Source: Raineyella sp034933565
Lineage (GTDB): Bacteria > Actinomycetota > Actinomycetes > Propionibacteriales > Propionibacteriaceae
NCBI RefSeq assembly: GCF_034933565.1
Contig: NZ_JAYFNG010000016.1
Location: forward strand, 1-64,000
Direction: 5' to 3'
DNA: 64,000 bases
Both the position numbers and the translations under genes were made by a program. The notes under the pieces are model-generated. The model did no database searches. It worked only from the letters and a program-made list of their open reading frames with translations, and had not been told where the DNA came from. Below are positions 24,812 through 33,095 of this stretch, piece by piece. Position 1 is the stretch's first letter. Every line of letters begins with the position of its first letter.

Positions 24812-25891
24812 TCAGTCGCCGGGCGGCGGGGTCACGGAGCGCCGGCGCAACCGGACGGTGACCAGCGGGGTGAGCGCCAGCATCAGGAACAACCGGATCG
24901 CCTGCACCCCGGTGATGAAGGTGACGTTGCCGCCGGCCGCGGCGGCGACGGCCAGCACGGCCATCATCCCGCCCGGCGTGGTGGCGAGATAACCGTCCAG
25001 ATCGGTCAGCCCGGCCAGCCGGGCGAGCCAGACCCCCGCCAGGGCACTGACCACCATCAGCGCCAGCACCAGTCCCAGGGCGAGCGGCAGCACTCGGACG
25101 ACCGTCCCCATCGCCTCGCGGGTGAAGCCCAGGGTGGCCGTCCAGCCGATCACCACGTACGCCACCGCGACCACGAGCCCGGGCAGCGCCGGGACCGCGA
25201 TCCCGCCCCAGATGCCGACCGCCGCCGCGACGATCATCGGCCCGAGCAGGTCACCGGCGGGCACCCGGGCCAGTCGCCCCAGCACCAGCCCCACCACGAC
25301 ACAGCCGATCCCCACCAGGGTGCTCTCGGCTCCCGTCACGGTGCCGGCAGGCACTGCCGCCACGGGCGCACCGAAGACGTACGCCGCGACCGGAGGAGTG
25401 GAGGCGGTGATCAGCAGCACCCGGGTGTACTGCAGGGTGCCGACCATCCGGATGTCGCCGCCCAGGTCGCCGGCCACCGCCACCAGTCCGCTGGCGCCAC
25501 CGGCGGCCATCGACAACACGCCGGTGACCCGGTCGACGGCCGGATGCAGGGCCAGCAGGAAGCCGGAGCCGAAGCTGATCACCAGGGTCAGCAGCGTGAC
25601 CGCCAGGACCCCGGCCCAGTCCTCGGCGAGGGTCCGCAACTCCTGACCGGTGACCATCGCCCCCAGCGCGGTGCCGATGACCGCCTGGGAGCCGACCGCG
25701 AGCGGTCCCGGCACCCGACGCGGCCCCCGTCCGGTCAGGGCGACGGCGGTGCCGGCCACCATCGCCGCCAGGATCTCGGGGGAGGGGATCCGCACCGCCC
25801 GGGCGCCGAGCAGCAGCACAGCGGTGAGGACGAGCAGGACCAGCCAGGACCCCGACCTCCGCAGGACGGCGATGCGGGCGGAGCGGGTCAT
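24812..25891 (-). CDS. AbrB-family membrane transporter
   Basis: 359 residues with about ten transmembrane segments. The protein has two similar halves; GVLSMAAGGASGLVAVAGDLG and LDGYLATTPGGMMAVLAVAAAAGG are the paired signature loops of the AbrB/'ammonia monooxygenase' membrane family (PF05145). Members are proposed transporters, not monooxygenases; the substrate is unknown. The C-terminus is short and basic. The ATG at 25891 directly precedes a basic N-terminus. It lies between the acyl-CoA synthetase and quinone reductase genes, from both of which it is separated by over 100 bases. Confidence 0.85.
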   Translation of the reverse strand: MTRSARIAVLRRSGSWLVLLVLTAVLLLGARAVRIPSPEILAAMVAGTAVALTGRGPRRVPGPLAVGSQAVIGTALGAMVTGQELRTLAEDWAGVLAVTLLTLVISFGSGFLLALHPAVDRVTGVLSMAAGGASGLVAVAGDLGGDIRMVGTLQYTRVLLITASTPPVAAYVFGAPVAAVPAGTVTGAESTLVGIGCVVVGLVLGRLARVPAGDLLGPMIVAAAVGIWGGIAVPALPGLVVAVAYVVIGWTATLGFTREAMGTVVRVLPLALGLVLALMVVSALAGVWLARLAGLTDLDGYLATTPGGMMAVLAVAAAAGGNVTFITGVQAIRLFLMLALTPLVTVRLRRRSVTPPPGD

Positions 25892-26002
25892 GGCCCCAGT
25901 GGACCACAGCTCGGAGCGAGCCGGTCACCGGCGGCCACCCACGGACTAGGCTCGGATCCACCGGGGTTCCGAGGCGTGACCCCGCCCACGAAGGGGATGT
26001 CC

Positions 26003-26977
26003 ATGAAGGCTGTCCAGATCACCGAGCACGGCGACGCCGAGGTCTTGCACTACGTCGACACCGAGGTGCCCCGGCCGGGGCCGGGTCAGGTGCGGGTCCG
26101 GGTGCGCGCGGCCGGACTCAACCCCGCCGACACCTACATGGTGCGGGGTGGCTATGAGTTCTTCCACAACCCGTTGCCCTGGGTGCCCGGGTTCGACTCG
26201 GCCGGCGATGTGGACGCGCTCGGCGAGGGGGTGTCCGGGCTCGCGGTCGGTGACCGGGTCTTCGTGGCCGGCATCCCGGCCGGCGGCCACGGCGCCTTCG
26301 CGCAGTACCACGTCGCGGATGCCCGGGTGGTCCGGCCGCTGCCGGACGCCGTGGACTACCCGGAGGGAGCGGCACTCGGCGTGCCCTACCTGACCGCCTA
26401 CCGGGCACTGTTCCAGCGGGCCGACCTGCGGCCGGGGGAGACGGTGCTGATCCACGGGGCCAGCGGGGGCGTCGGTCAGGCCTGCGTCCAGTTCGCCCGG
26501 GCCCACGGCGCCCGGGTGATCGCGACCGCCGGGACGACCGAGGGGCTCGCACTCGCCTCGCGCCAGGGGGCGCACGTGGCGGTGGACCACAGCACGCCGG
26601 AGCACGTCGCCGAGCTGCACGAGCTCGCCCCCGACGGGATCGACGTGGTGGTCGAGATGGCCGCCAGCAGCAACCTCGAGGCCGACCTGGGCCTGCTGGG
26701 CCGCGACGGCCGGGTGGTGGTCGTGGGGGCGCGGACGCCGGTGGAGATCACGCCGCGGCTGGTGATGCGGACCGAGGCGGCCGTCCTCGGCGTCGCCCTG
26801 TGGAACATCACTCCGGAGCAGACCCACCAGGCCCTCTCGGCGATCGGCGCCGGCCTGGAGAACGGCACCCTGGCACCGTACGTCGGTCACCGGCTGCCGC
26901 TCGAGCGGATCGCCGACGCCTTCGCGCTGGTCACCACCGGACATCGGCTGGGAAAGGTGGTCCTCACCGTTGCCTGA
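26003..26977 (+). CDS. qor: NADPH:quinone reductase (zinc-free MDR family)
   Basis: 324 residues with GroES-like and Rossmann domains. Visible motifs are VRAAGLNPADTYMVRGGY, PWVPGFDSAGDV, VGDRVFVAG and the NADPH-binding LIHGASGGVGQACVQFARAHG near residue 148. The catalytic zinc ligands of alcohol dehydrogenases are absent, placing it with quinone oxidoreductases, which reduce quinones or enones using NADPH in the cytoplasm. The ATG at 26003 has AAGGGG at suitable distance; an ATG two codons earlier is too close to it. The gene is monocistronic by spacing. Confidence 0.92.
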   Translation: MKAVQITEHGDAEVLHYVDTEVPRPGPGQVRVRVRAAGLNPADTYMVRGGYEFFHNPLPWVPGFDSAGDVDALGEGVSGLAVGDRVFVAGIPAGGHGAFAQYHVADARVVRPLPDAVDYPEGAALGVPYLTAYRALFQRADLRPGETVLIHGASGGVGQACVQFARAHGARVIATAGTTEGLALASRQGAHVAVDHSTPEHVAELHELAPDGIDVVVEMAASSNLEADLGLLGRDGRVVVVGARTPVEITPRLVMRTEAAVLGVALWNITPEQTHQALSAIGAGLENGTLAPYVGHRLPLERIADAFALVTTGHRLGKVVLTVA

Positions 26978-27074
26978 GACCTCCACGGCGTGTCGCGGGC
27001 ACTCGTCCTCGAGCGGGTGTGAGAGTGGGGATGTCGTGCAACTTCCCCGGTATGACACAGGCAAGGAGATGCGG

Positions 27075-27761
27075 ATGGACACCGCCCTCAGGTCCCAGGC
27101 CGACACGCGGCCGGAGCGGCCCGAGCGGCCGCATGCCGCCGTCGAGCGGACCCGCTTCGGCTGGGCCCGGTGGGCCGAGGCCGACGACGGCCTCGAACGC
27201 TCCTACACGATCTGTGAGCCGGGTCTGCCGGCCTGGAAGCGGGACGTCATCCAGGTGACGCTGTTCCGCGAGGACCGCTCCGGGATGATCGACGTGGTCT
27301 CCCGCTGGGTGGTCCGCGGCGTCCTCGCGGCCGTCGTGCTGGGCGGTCTGCTCGCTGCACTGGTGCGGTCCGGTGCCGTGGTGGTGCCGATCGCCCTGGC
27401 GGTGCTGGTCTCGGCGGCGGTGCTGATCGCCTCGTTGCCCAACCGTGGCCGTCAGCTGGTGCAGCGTCACACGGTGACCGTCACCGGCGAGGCCTGCCGC
27501 GAGGTGACCCGGATCGCCGCGGTGCTGGATCGCATCGGGCCCGACCCGTCGGATCCCGACCGCGACGACGCCCGCACCATGTGGCGACTCGCCCACACCG
27601 ACCCCGTCTTCCTGCGCAGCTACGGTCGTACGGTCCGCGACTGGGAGGTGTCGTACGACCGGCTCCGCACCACCCTGGCGCGCGAGGAGCCGGCCGAGGT
27701 GGCCCGCGCCATCGCCGCCGAGACGCATCCGGCCGGCCGCCCGTCACGGGATGCCGCCTGA
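27075..27761 (+). CDS. Uncharacterised two-helix membrane protein
   Basis: 228 residues that I do not assign to a function. The N-terminal third is soluble, with FGWARWAEADDGLERSYTIC and CEPGLPAWKRDVIQVTLFRE. Two adjacent hydrophobic segments at about residues 80-100 and 103-122 follow. The C-terminal half is soluble and contains HTDPVFLRSYGRTVRDWEVSYD. It may belong to one of the recent actinobacterial DUF families; I am not sure which. The second ATG (27075) is chosen because AAGGAG lies six bases before it and abuts the first ATG (27069). It is 97 bases after the quinone reductase gene. Confidence 0.65.
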   Translation: MDTALRSQADTRPERPERPHAAVERTRFGWARWAEADDGLERSYTICEPGLPAWKRDVIQVTLFREDRSGMIDVVSRWVVRGVLAAVVLGGLLAALVRSGAVVVPIALAVLVSAAVLIASLPNRGRQLVQRHTVTVTGEACREVTRIAAVLDRIGPDPSDPDRDDARTMWRLAHTDPVFLRSYGRTVRDWEVSYDRLRTTLAREEPAEVARAIAAETHPAGRPSRDAA

Positions 27762-27960
27762 CCCTCACCGGCCGGCCCGGCTGCCGCACGGATCCCGGCG
27801 GCCGCCGGGCCGATCCGGCGTCCGGGGGACTGACCCGCCGGATGTGTCCACAGTTCCTCCTCAATCCCTGCCGATGAGCCCCGGCGCACTCTAGGCTGAG
27901 GGCCGTACCCGGCCGGAGGTCGTATGCGGCCCGGGGCTGGGCCGGCTCAGGGGGAACCGT

Positions 27961-29310
27961 ATGGCTGAGGCAGATCCGACGACGCGGTTGTCGGCGGCCG
28001 AGTTGCGCCGCCACGTCCTGCTGGCGGTGGCGATCGCAGTGATCGGGCTGATCGTGACGGCAGGCCTGGGGCTCACCCGACAGGCGAACAACGCTGCCGG
28101 TGCCGGCCCCGACATTCTTGTCCCCATCCCCACGCAGGGGCGACGACTGGTCGCCGTGGCAGCCGCATCGGGCGATCTCGATCCCGCCGGGCGCGGCGAC
28201 ACCGGTTCCACCATCACCCCCGCCGCAGCGAGCACGACCTCGTCGATCTCCTCGGTGCCGGCCACCACCCCCGTATCGGCCCGGTCCGATGCTGTCGGAT
28301 CGGCCCCCGGGCCGTCAGCGCCGGCGGCGGCCACCGTCGCATCGGCCGGCGGCTCGAGCGCCCCGTCCGGTGGAACGTCAGCGGACAACTCCGGCACCGC
28401 GACGTCCTCGGTCGCGAACTCGGTCGCGGGCGGACCGGGTGCCCGGGGCTCCGGTCCGGGGGACGGGGTGTTCCTCGACTCCGGCGCCGCGGTGGCGGCC
28501 AAGGTGTCGAACGTGCCGGCGGCACCTGCCTTCGACCAGGCCCTGGTCGAGCTGTCCGCGGCGCAGCGGGTCACCGATCAGCAGGCCCGCGCCGACCTGG
28601 CCACCCATGCGAACACCGACCAGGAGCAGGCCCGACGGGTCCGTGACCAGGCGAAGGCCGCCGCCCGGATCCGTACCGAGCAGTCCCGACTGGCCGATGA
28701 GCAGCAGCAGGCCGAGGCTGCCGCGGCGCTGTTGAAGGTCCAGCAAGCGGCGCTCGCGGCCGGGCAGCTGCCCACCGACAGCGCTGCGTTCCGGCTGCCC
28801 GACGGCACCCTGGTCCGGCCCCGGGCGGACGGCTCCTGGCCGCCGTCGGTGCTGGCCGCGCTGAACAGGTCGGCGGGCACGTCCGGCGCCACCGGCAGGA
28901 CGGTGACTCCGATCGCCCGAGGCAGCTATCTGCTCAGTGCGAGGTTCGGGGCGGTCGGCATCTGGGCGACGTACCACACCGGCGTCGACTTCGGTGCGTC
29001 GATCGCTACCCCGATCCGGGCGGCGGCGGACGGCGTCGTGGTGGCGCCGGTGGCGGGGGACTGGGCCGGGACGCACGCGATCGTCGCCCACAGCGACGGG
29101 TACACGCTCTACGCCCACATGCTCGCGACCACGGTGCAGCCCGGACAGTCGGTGAAGGCCGGTGACGTCCTCGGGTACGTCGGCATGACGGGTCGTGCGT
29201 CCGGCCCGCATCTGCACTTCGAGTACTACCCCCGAGGCGCCGACCTGAGGACCCCGTACTCTGCCAGGGACCCGCTGGTCTGGCTCGCCGCGCGCGGCGT
29301 GACGCCCTGA
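27961..29310 (+). CDS. M23 family metallopeptidase with membrane anchor and coiled coil
   Basis: 449 residues. One transmembrane segment near 19-38 would anchor it with the rest outside. A long Ala/Ser/Thr/Pro region follows, then a Gln/Arg/Ala-rich helical stretch (about 200-270) likely to form a coiled coil, and a C-terminal M23 (LytM) domain. Zinc ligands are visible in YHTGVDFGASIATPI (H-x-x-x-D) and GPHLHFEYYPRG (H-x-H); THAIVAHSDGYTLYAHM is the intervening block. A complete ligand set suggests an active peptidoglycan endopeptidase. GGGGGAA lies before the ATG. TAGGCT at 27892-27897 is a candidate -10. Confidence 0.88.
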   Translation: MAEADPTTRLSAAELRRHVLLAVAIAVIGLIVTAGLGLTRQANNAAGAGPDILVPIPTQGRRLVAVAAASGDLDPAGRGDTGSTITPAAASTTSSISSVPATTPVSARSDAVGSAPGPSAPAAATVASAGGSSAPSGGTSADNSGTATSSVANSVAGGPGARGSGPGDGVFLDSGAAVAAKVSNVPAAPAFDQALVELSAAQRVTDQQARADLATHANTDQEQARRVRDQAKAAARIRTEQSRLADEQQQAEAAAALLKVQQAALAAGQLPTDSAAFRLPDGTLVRPRADGSWPPSVLAALNRSAGTSGATGRTVTPIARGSYLLSARFGAVGIWATYHTGVDFGASIATPIRAAADGVVVAPVAGDWAGTHAIVAHSDGYTLYAHMLATTVQPGQSVKAGDVLGYVGMTGRASGPHLHFEYYPRGADLRTPYSARDPLVWLAARGVTP

Positions 29311-29354
29311 CCGGACCTGGGACAGGGCGGCCGCCGACGGTGCTGTCCGGTCAG
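29307..29354. terminator. Hairpin spanning the stops of two convergent genes
   Basis: CTGACCGGAC at 29307-29316 pairs with its complement at 29345-29354, with a 28-base loop. Each arm includes the stop codon of one of the convergent genes, and the spacer is only 40 bases. A bidirectional terminator is likely but there is no T-tract. Confidence 0.4.
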
Positions 29355-29779
29355 CGGGGCAGCAGCTCCATGTCGGTGAGGGTGAGCTCGAGACGGTTGC
29401 GCTCGACGCCGTCGACGCTCACCTCGACCGTCCAGTGCTCGAGTGGCCACCGGTAGACGCGGTCACGCTGCCCGATGACCACGTGCGGATCCCCGAAGAT
29501 GGTGGACATCTCGCGGACGAGTTCCTGCTGCTCGTCCTCGAGTCGTTCCGGGGCGACCGGCAGGCTGGCGGTGACCGTCGCGATCCGCCCGTGCCAACCG
29601 TCCCAGCGGCCCGGCCCCACCCCGTCGACGGACAGCACGCCTTCGGTCGGCTCCTGCTCGGGAGCGCAGGCGCGTTCCTCGGCACCGATCGTCTCCCACA
29701 GCTCGAGCCGCTGGTCGATCGGGACGAAGCCGGCCCGGGCGCAGCGCTCGCCGAAGGCCAGTAGCGGGTGGTCGAACAT
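29351..29779 (-). CDS. Hypothetical protein, 142 aa
   Basis: I do not recognise this family. The protein is acidic and soluble, without a signal peptide or membrane segment. It opens MFDHPLLAFGERCARAGFVP and contains two cysteines (Cys13 and one near residue 38). A predicted beta-rich second half includes a Y-R-W-P-L-E-H-W-T-V stretch and ends with the strand-like LELTLTDMELLPR. GAGGGAG eight bases before the ATG at 29779 supports this start over a longer one. It is divergent from metX with 253 bases between them; that spacer has no clear gene. Confidence 0.65.
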   Translation of the reverse strand: MFDHPLLAFGERCARAGFVPIDQRLELWETIGAEERACAPEQEPTEGVLSVDGVGPGRWDGWHGRIATVTASLPVAPERLEDEQQELVREMSTIFGDPHVVIGQRDRVYRWPLEHWTVEVSVDGVERNRLELTLTDMELLPR

Positions 29780-30032
29780 GGCCCATCTCCCTCGCATCAC
29801 CCCGGTCGCCGCAGTGCCACCGGGGATCATTCATCGTAGTCGAGGGTGCATGCCACGGCCGGTGATTTCCGCCGCCGGCGAGCGCCGACGAGCGCAGGCG
29901 CCGCCGGGTGCCCGCCACCGGCAGCAGCGGGACGAGGAGCCCGACGAGGGTGCCGCCGATGACGGACCCGCCCCCTGCTCCGGGAGGCGGACGCCGGGCC
30001 CGGCTGCGTACGGAGGTGACACAATACCGACC

Positions 30033-31238
30033 ATGACTTCCCTGCCCCCGTCCGCCGAGGATTCGGTGGGGATCGTCGAGCAACGCACCGCCCGATTGTT
30101 CGAGGGGGACCACCCCCTCGTCCTGGCCAGCGGTGCCGTCGTACCCGAGGTCGACGTCGCGTACGAGACGTACGGCACCCTCAGTCCCTCACGGGACAAC
30201 GCCATCTTCATCTGCCATGCCCTCACCGGTGACGCGCACGCGGCCGGCCGGCACCGGGACGACGACCATCGGCCCGGCTGGTGGGACACGATGATCGGCC
30301 CCGGCAAGCCGATCGACACCGACCGCTACTTCGTCATCGCCGACAATCTGCTGGGCGGATGCCAGGGCACCACCGGGCCCGCGTCGACCGATCCGACGAC
30401 CGGGCGCCCGTACGGTCTGGACTTCCCCCTGCTGCAGATCGCCGACTTCGTCACCGTGCACCGCGCCCTGCTGGACCGTCTCGGGGTGGACCACCTGCTG
30501 TCCGTCGTCGGCGGCTCGATGGGGGGCATGCAGGCCCTGCAGTGGGCGCTGTCCTTCCCCGAGCAGGTCGACAGCGCAGTGATCATCGCCGCCTCGAGCC
30601 GGCTCAACGCGCAGAACATCGCCTTCTCCGCGGTGGCGCGCGAGTCGATCATGCGTGACCCCGGCTTCGCCGGCGGCCGCTACCTCGAGTCGGGCACCAG
30701 CCCCGACACGGGACTGTCGATCGCCCGGATGATGGCCCACATCACCTACCAGTCCGAGGCCGGGATGGAGGAGAAGTTCGGGCGGCGCTACCAGTTCGGC
30801 GAGGACGCCCGACGCGGCTTCGGGGTGGACTTCGCCGTGGAGAGCTACCTCGATCACCAGGGCCGGGTGTTCCTGTCCCGGTTCGACGCGCTGTCCTACC
30901 TCTACCTGACCCGGGTGATGGACTACTTCGACCCGTTCGCCGAGGGGGACGCGGCCGCGGCGCTGGCCGCCGTCGGATCGCCCTGCCTGGTGCTCTCCTT
31001 CGACACCGACTGGCGCTTCGACACCAGCCATTCCCGCGCCATCGTCCGCGAATTGGAGCGCCAACGGGTGCCGGTGAGCTTCCGGGAGATCCGCTCCCCG
31101 TGGGGCCACGACTCGTTCCTGCTGACCATCGACGACTACCACCGCACCGTCACCGCGTTCCTGCGGCGGGTCGCGTACGAACGGGCCGTCCGGGACCGGG
31201 CGGTGCCGGACCGGGCGGGCGAGGGGAACACACGATGA
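30033..31238 (+). CDS. metX: Homoserine O-acetyltransferase (MetX)
   Basis: 401 residues, alpha/beta-hydrolase fold, normal length. Signatures include FICHALTGDAHAAG, DNLLGGCQGTTGPASTDP and the nucleophile elbow VVGGSMGGMQALQWAL, with the catalytic serine in G-S-M-G-G. The aspartate is in SFDTDWRFD and the histidine in WGHDSFL. The enzyme makes O-acetyl-L-homoserine (or succinyl, depending on active-site residues) for methionine synthesis in the cytoplasm. It overlaps metW by ATGA. No SAM-type riboswitch was recognised in the 253-base leader. Confidence 0.95.
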   Translation: MTSLPPSAEDSVGIVEQRTARLFEGDHPLVLASGAVVPEVDVAYETYGTLSPSRDNAIFICHALTGDAHAAGRHRDDDHRPGWWDTMIGPGKPIDTDRYFVIADNLLGGCQGTTGPASTDPTTGRPYGLDFPLLQIADFVTVHRALLDRLGVDHLLSVVGGSMGGMQALQWALSFPEQVDSAVIIAASSRLNAQNIAFSAVARESIMRDPGFAGGRYLESGTSPDTGLSIARMMAHITYQSEAGMEEKFGRRYQFGEDARRGFGVDFAVESYLDHQGRVFLSRFDALSYLYLTRVMDYFDPFAEGDAAAALAAVGSPCLVLSFDTDWRFDTSHSRAIVRELERQRVPVSFREIRSPWGHDSFLLTIDDYHRTVTAFLRRVAYERAVRDRAVPDRAGEGNTR

Positions 31239-31840
31239 CGCTGCGACCCGACCAGACGGTCGTCACCCGCTACGTGCCCGACGGCTCCCGGGTGCTCGAC
31301 CTCGGCTGTGGCCACGGCAGCCTGATGCGCTACCTGATGGACCGGCGCGGCTGCACCGGCACCGGGGTCGAGATCGCCGCCGACGCCGTCGTCGACGCGA
31401 TCGCCAAGGGGGTCCCGCTGATCGAGCTCGACATCGACCACCAGCTCGACGAGTTCGACGACAAGTCGTACGACGTGGTCATCCTGTCCCGGGTGCTGCA
31501 GGCCACCTACAAGCCGCGGGAGGTGCTCTCACAGATGGCCCGGATCGGCTCGCGGTGCATCGTGTCGGTGCCGAACTTCGGCTACTGGCGGCACCGCTGG
31601 GTGCTGATGCGCGGCCGGATGCCGATGTCGAAGGAACTGCCGCACGCCTGGTACGACACACCCAACATCCACCTGTCCACGCTCTCCGACCTGGAGGATC
31701 TGTTCGACGTGGTCGGGCTGGACGTCTGGGAACGTCGGCTGTCCACCCCCGACGGGCGGCAGCACGACTACCCGGCCCGCTGGGCGAACCTGATGGCGGC
31801 CAACGCCATCTACGTGCTCACCCCGCGGAGCGCGGCCTGA
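31235..31840 (+). CDS. metW: MetW-family methyltransferase-like protein
   Basis: 201 residues. A class I methyltransferase motif (VLDLGCGHGSLMRYL) near residue 22 is followed by YDVVILSRVLQATYKPREVL and the MetW-specific block SVPNFGYWRHRWVLMRGRMP, with TPNIHLSTLSDLEDL near the C-terminus. MetW works with MetX in many bacteria and is thought to assist homoserine acylation, although a true methyltransferase reaction is not established. The four-base overlap with metX means the two are translated together. Confidence 0.93.
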   Translation: MTLRPDQTVVTRYVPDGSRVLDLGCGHGSLMRYLMDRRGCTGTGVEIAADAVVDAIAKGVPLIELDIDHQLDEFDDKSYDVVILSRVLQATYKPREVLSQMARIGSRCIVSVPNFGYWRHRWVLMRGRMPMSKELPHAWYDTPNIHLSTLSDLEDLFDVVGLDVWERRLSTPDGRQHDYPARWANLMAANAIYVLTPRSAA

Positions 31841-31933
31841 CCCTCGGCCCCGCCACCGGGGCAGTATCGCCGGCGGCCTGCCCCTCGACCCAGCCTGCCG
31901 CGGCAGTGTCGACCGGCGCAGTGGCGGCGACCG

Positions 31934-32601
31934 TCATCGCTGTCCGGCCCGGCGGCCGCGGGACCGCTCGGTGAGATCGATCAGCCCGTTCTCCCGGGCG
32001 GCGACGATGGCAGCGGCACGGGTGGAGACCCGGCACTTCACCAGGATGCTGGCGATGTGGTCCTTGACCGTGTTCGGGCTGAGGACCAGCCGATGCGCGA
32101 TCTGCTTGTTGCTCAGGCCATCGGCCATCAGCCAGAACACCTCGCGCTCGCGGGCACTGAGGTGAACCCGGGCGTCAACGGATAGGTGGTCCGACGGGCA
32201 TGCTCCATCAGCATGTCGAGTGCCTCCGAGGACACCGGGACGTCGCCGAGCGCCCGGTGGACCACGGCCTCCAGCTGTCCGGACAGTCCCTTGACCACGT
32301 AGCCCTTCGCCCCGGCAGCGACGCTGAGGCGTACGGTGCGGGAGTCCTTGACGCTGGTCATCATCACCACCCGGGCGTCCGGGTGACGGGCCACGATCCG
32401 CTTGGTGGCCTCGACCCCGCCGATGCCCGGCATCCTGATGTCCATCAGCACCAGGTCCCACGTCTCCTCGTCACAGGCCGCGACGGCCTCCTCACCGGAC
32501 GCGGCACCCCGGACCTCGGCCCTCGGCACCTCACGGTGGACCAGGTCGACCATGAGGGCGCGCAGATCGTCCTCGTCCTCGACGACCAGAATGCTGTCCA
32601 T
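31934..32601 (-). pseudogene. NarL/LuxR-type response regulator interrupted by a frameshift
   Basis: Frame 32601-32190 encodes a complete receiver domain (SILVVEDEDDLRALM, DLVLMDIRMPGIGG with the phosphorylated aspartate, MMTSVKD, KGYVVKG), then runs out of phase and stops at 32128. The minus-one frame encodes a LuxR helix-turn-helix (LSAREREVFWLMADGLSNKQ, VLSPNTVKDHIASIL) and ends at 31934. Adding one base inside CCCGGG at 32167-32172 restores one reading frame of about 222 residues with a natural linker (P-L-T-P-R-V-H-L-S-A-R-E). So this is one gene with a one-base loss, or a sequencing error. It is divergent from its likely partner kinase at 33096. Confidence 0.8.
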
Positions 32602-32844
32602 GCCGACGAGCCTAGCGTTCCGGTCGCGGCGTGCCGATGCCGCACGCACCCCCTCACGTCCCGGTGAGGGTCCGTCCTGCACCGCTCTCGGTTCCGACGA
32701 GCGGGCGGCGCTGACCAGTGCGAGAATGCCGTCGGGTGACGGGCCGGAGCTCGACCGGGCCCAGGATCCGCCGACACCAGCCGCCGTGGAGCGTCGGGGC
32801 CGGCTCTGTGGCTCATTTATGATCTGACCCGGGGGGAAGCAGTC

Positions 32845-33060
32845 ATGAAGTTGGTCGTGGTCGCCTGCTGTGCCGTGTGGATGAACATCGGCTGGCCGGC
32901 CGCCGGGCAGCCGGTGGTGTCGCCGACACCACCGGGAGGGGCATCCGGGTCGCCATCGGTGGTGGCGACCGCAGGTCCGGGAGAGGTCCCGCCGGACCTG
33001 TGCCAGCTCTTTCCGTGGCTGTGTCCACAGTCGACGCCTGATGTCCTGGACCGCACCTGA
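32845..33060 (+). CDS. Small cysteine-containing peptide, possibly secreted
   Basis: 71 residues. A hydrophobic start (KLVVVACCAVWMNIGWPAAG) could act as a signal or anchor. A Pro/Gly/Ser-rich middle leads to a C-terminal PDLCQLFPWLCPQ with two spaced cysteines. GGGGGAAG precedes the ATG at proper distance, and the last codons plus stop have been duplicated downstream, as for other genes here. It lies between the regulator and kinase of a two-component system, 35 bases before the kinase, and may be part of that operon. Function unknown; it might be a signal or sensor accessory. Confidence 0.45.
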   Translation: MKLVVVACCAVWMNIGWPAAGQPVVSPTPPGGASGSPSVVATAGPGEVPPDLCQLFPWLCPQSTPDVLDRT

Positions 33061-33095
33061 TGTCCCTGGACGGCACCTGATCCTGATCGGAGACC

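Noticed and set aside
27843..27852. DnaA-box-like TGTGTCCACAG, seen again near 33,021
   Set aside because: Single isolated copies far from each other and from dnaA or dnaN do not indicate an origin.
29780..30032. A minus-strand frame with one hydrophobic segment and an R-R-R-L-R motif, and a possible SAM riboswitch before metX
   Set aside because: The frame has no good start or ribosome site and no stable domain. The leader lacks the conserved SAM-riboswitch cores I could look for by eye.
32167..32172. Programmed -1 ribosomal frameshifting in the response regulator
   Set aside because: The codons there (CCC GGG) do not form a usual slippery heptamer, and no strong downstream pseudoknot or internal Shine-Dalgarno was evident. 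A simple one-base deletion or error is more likely.
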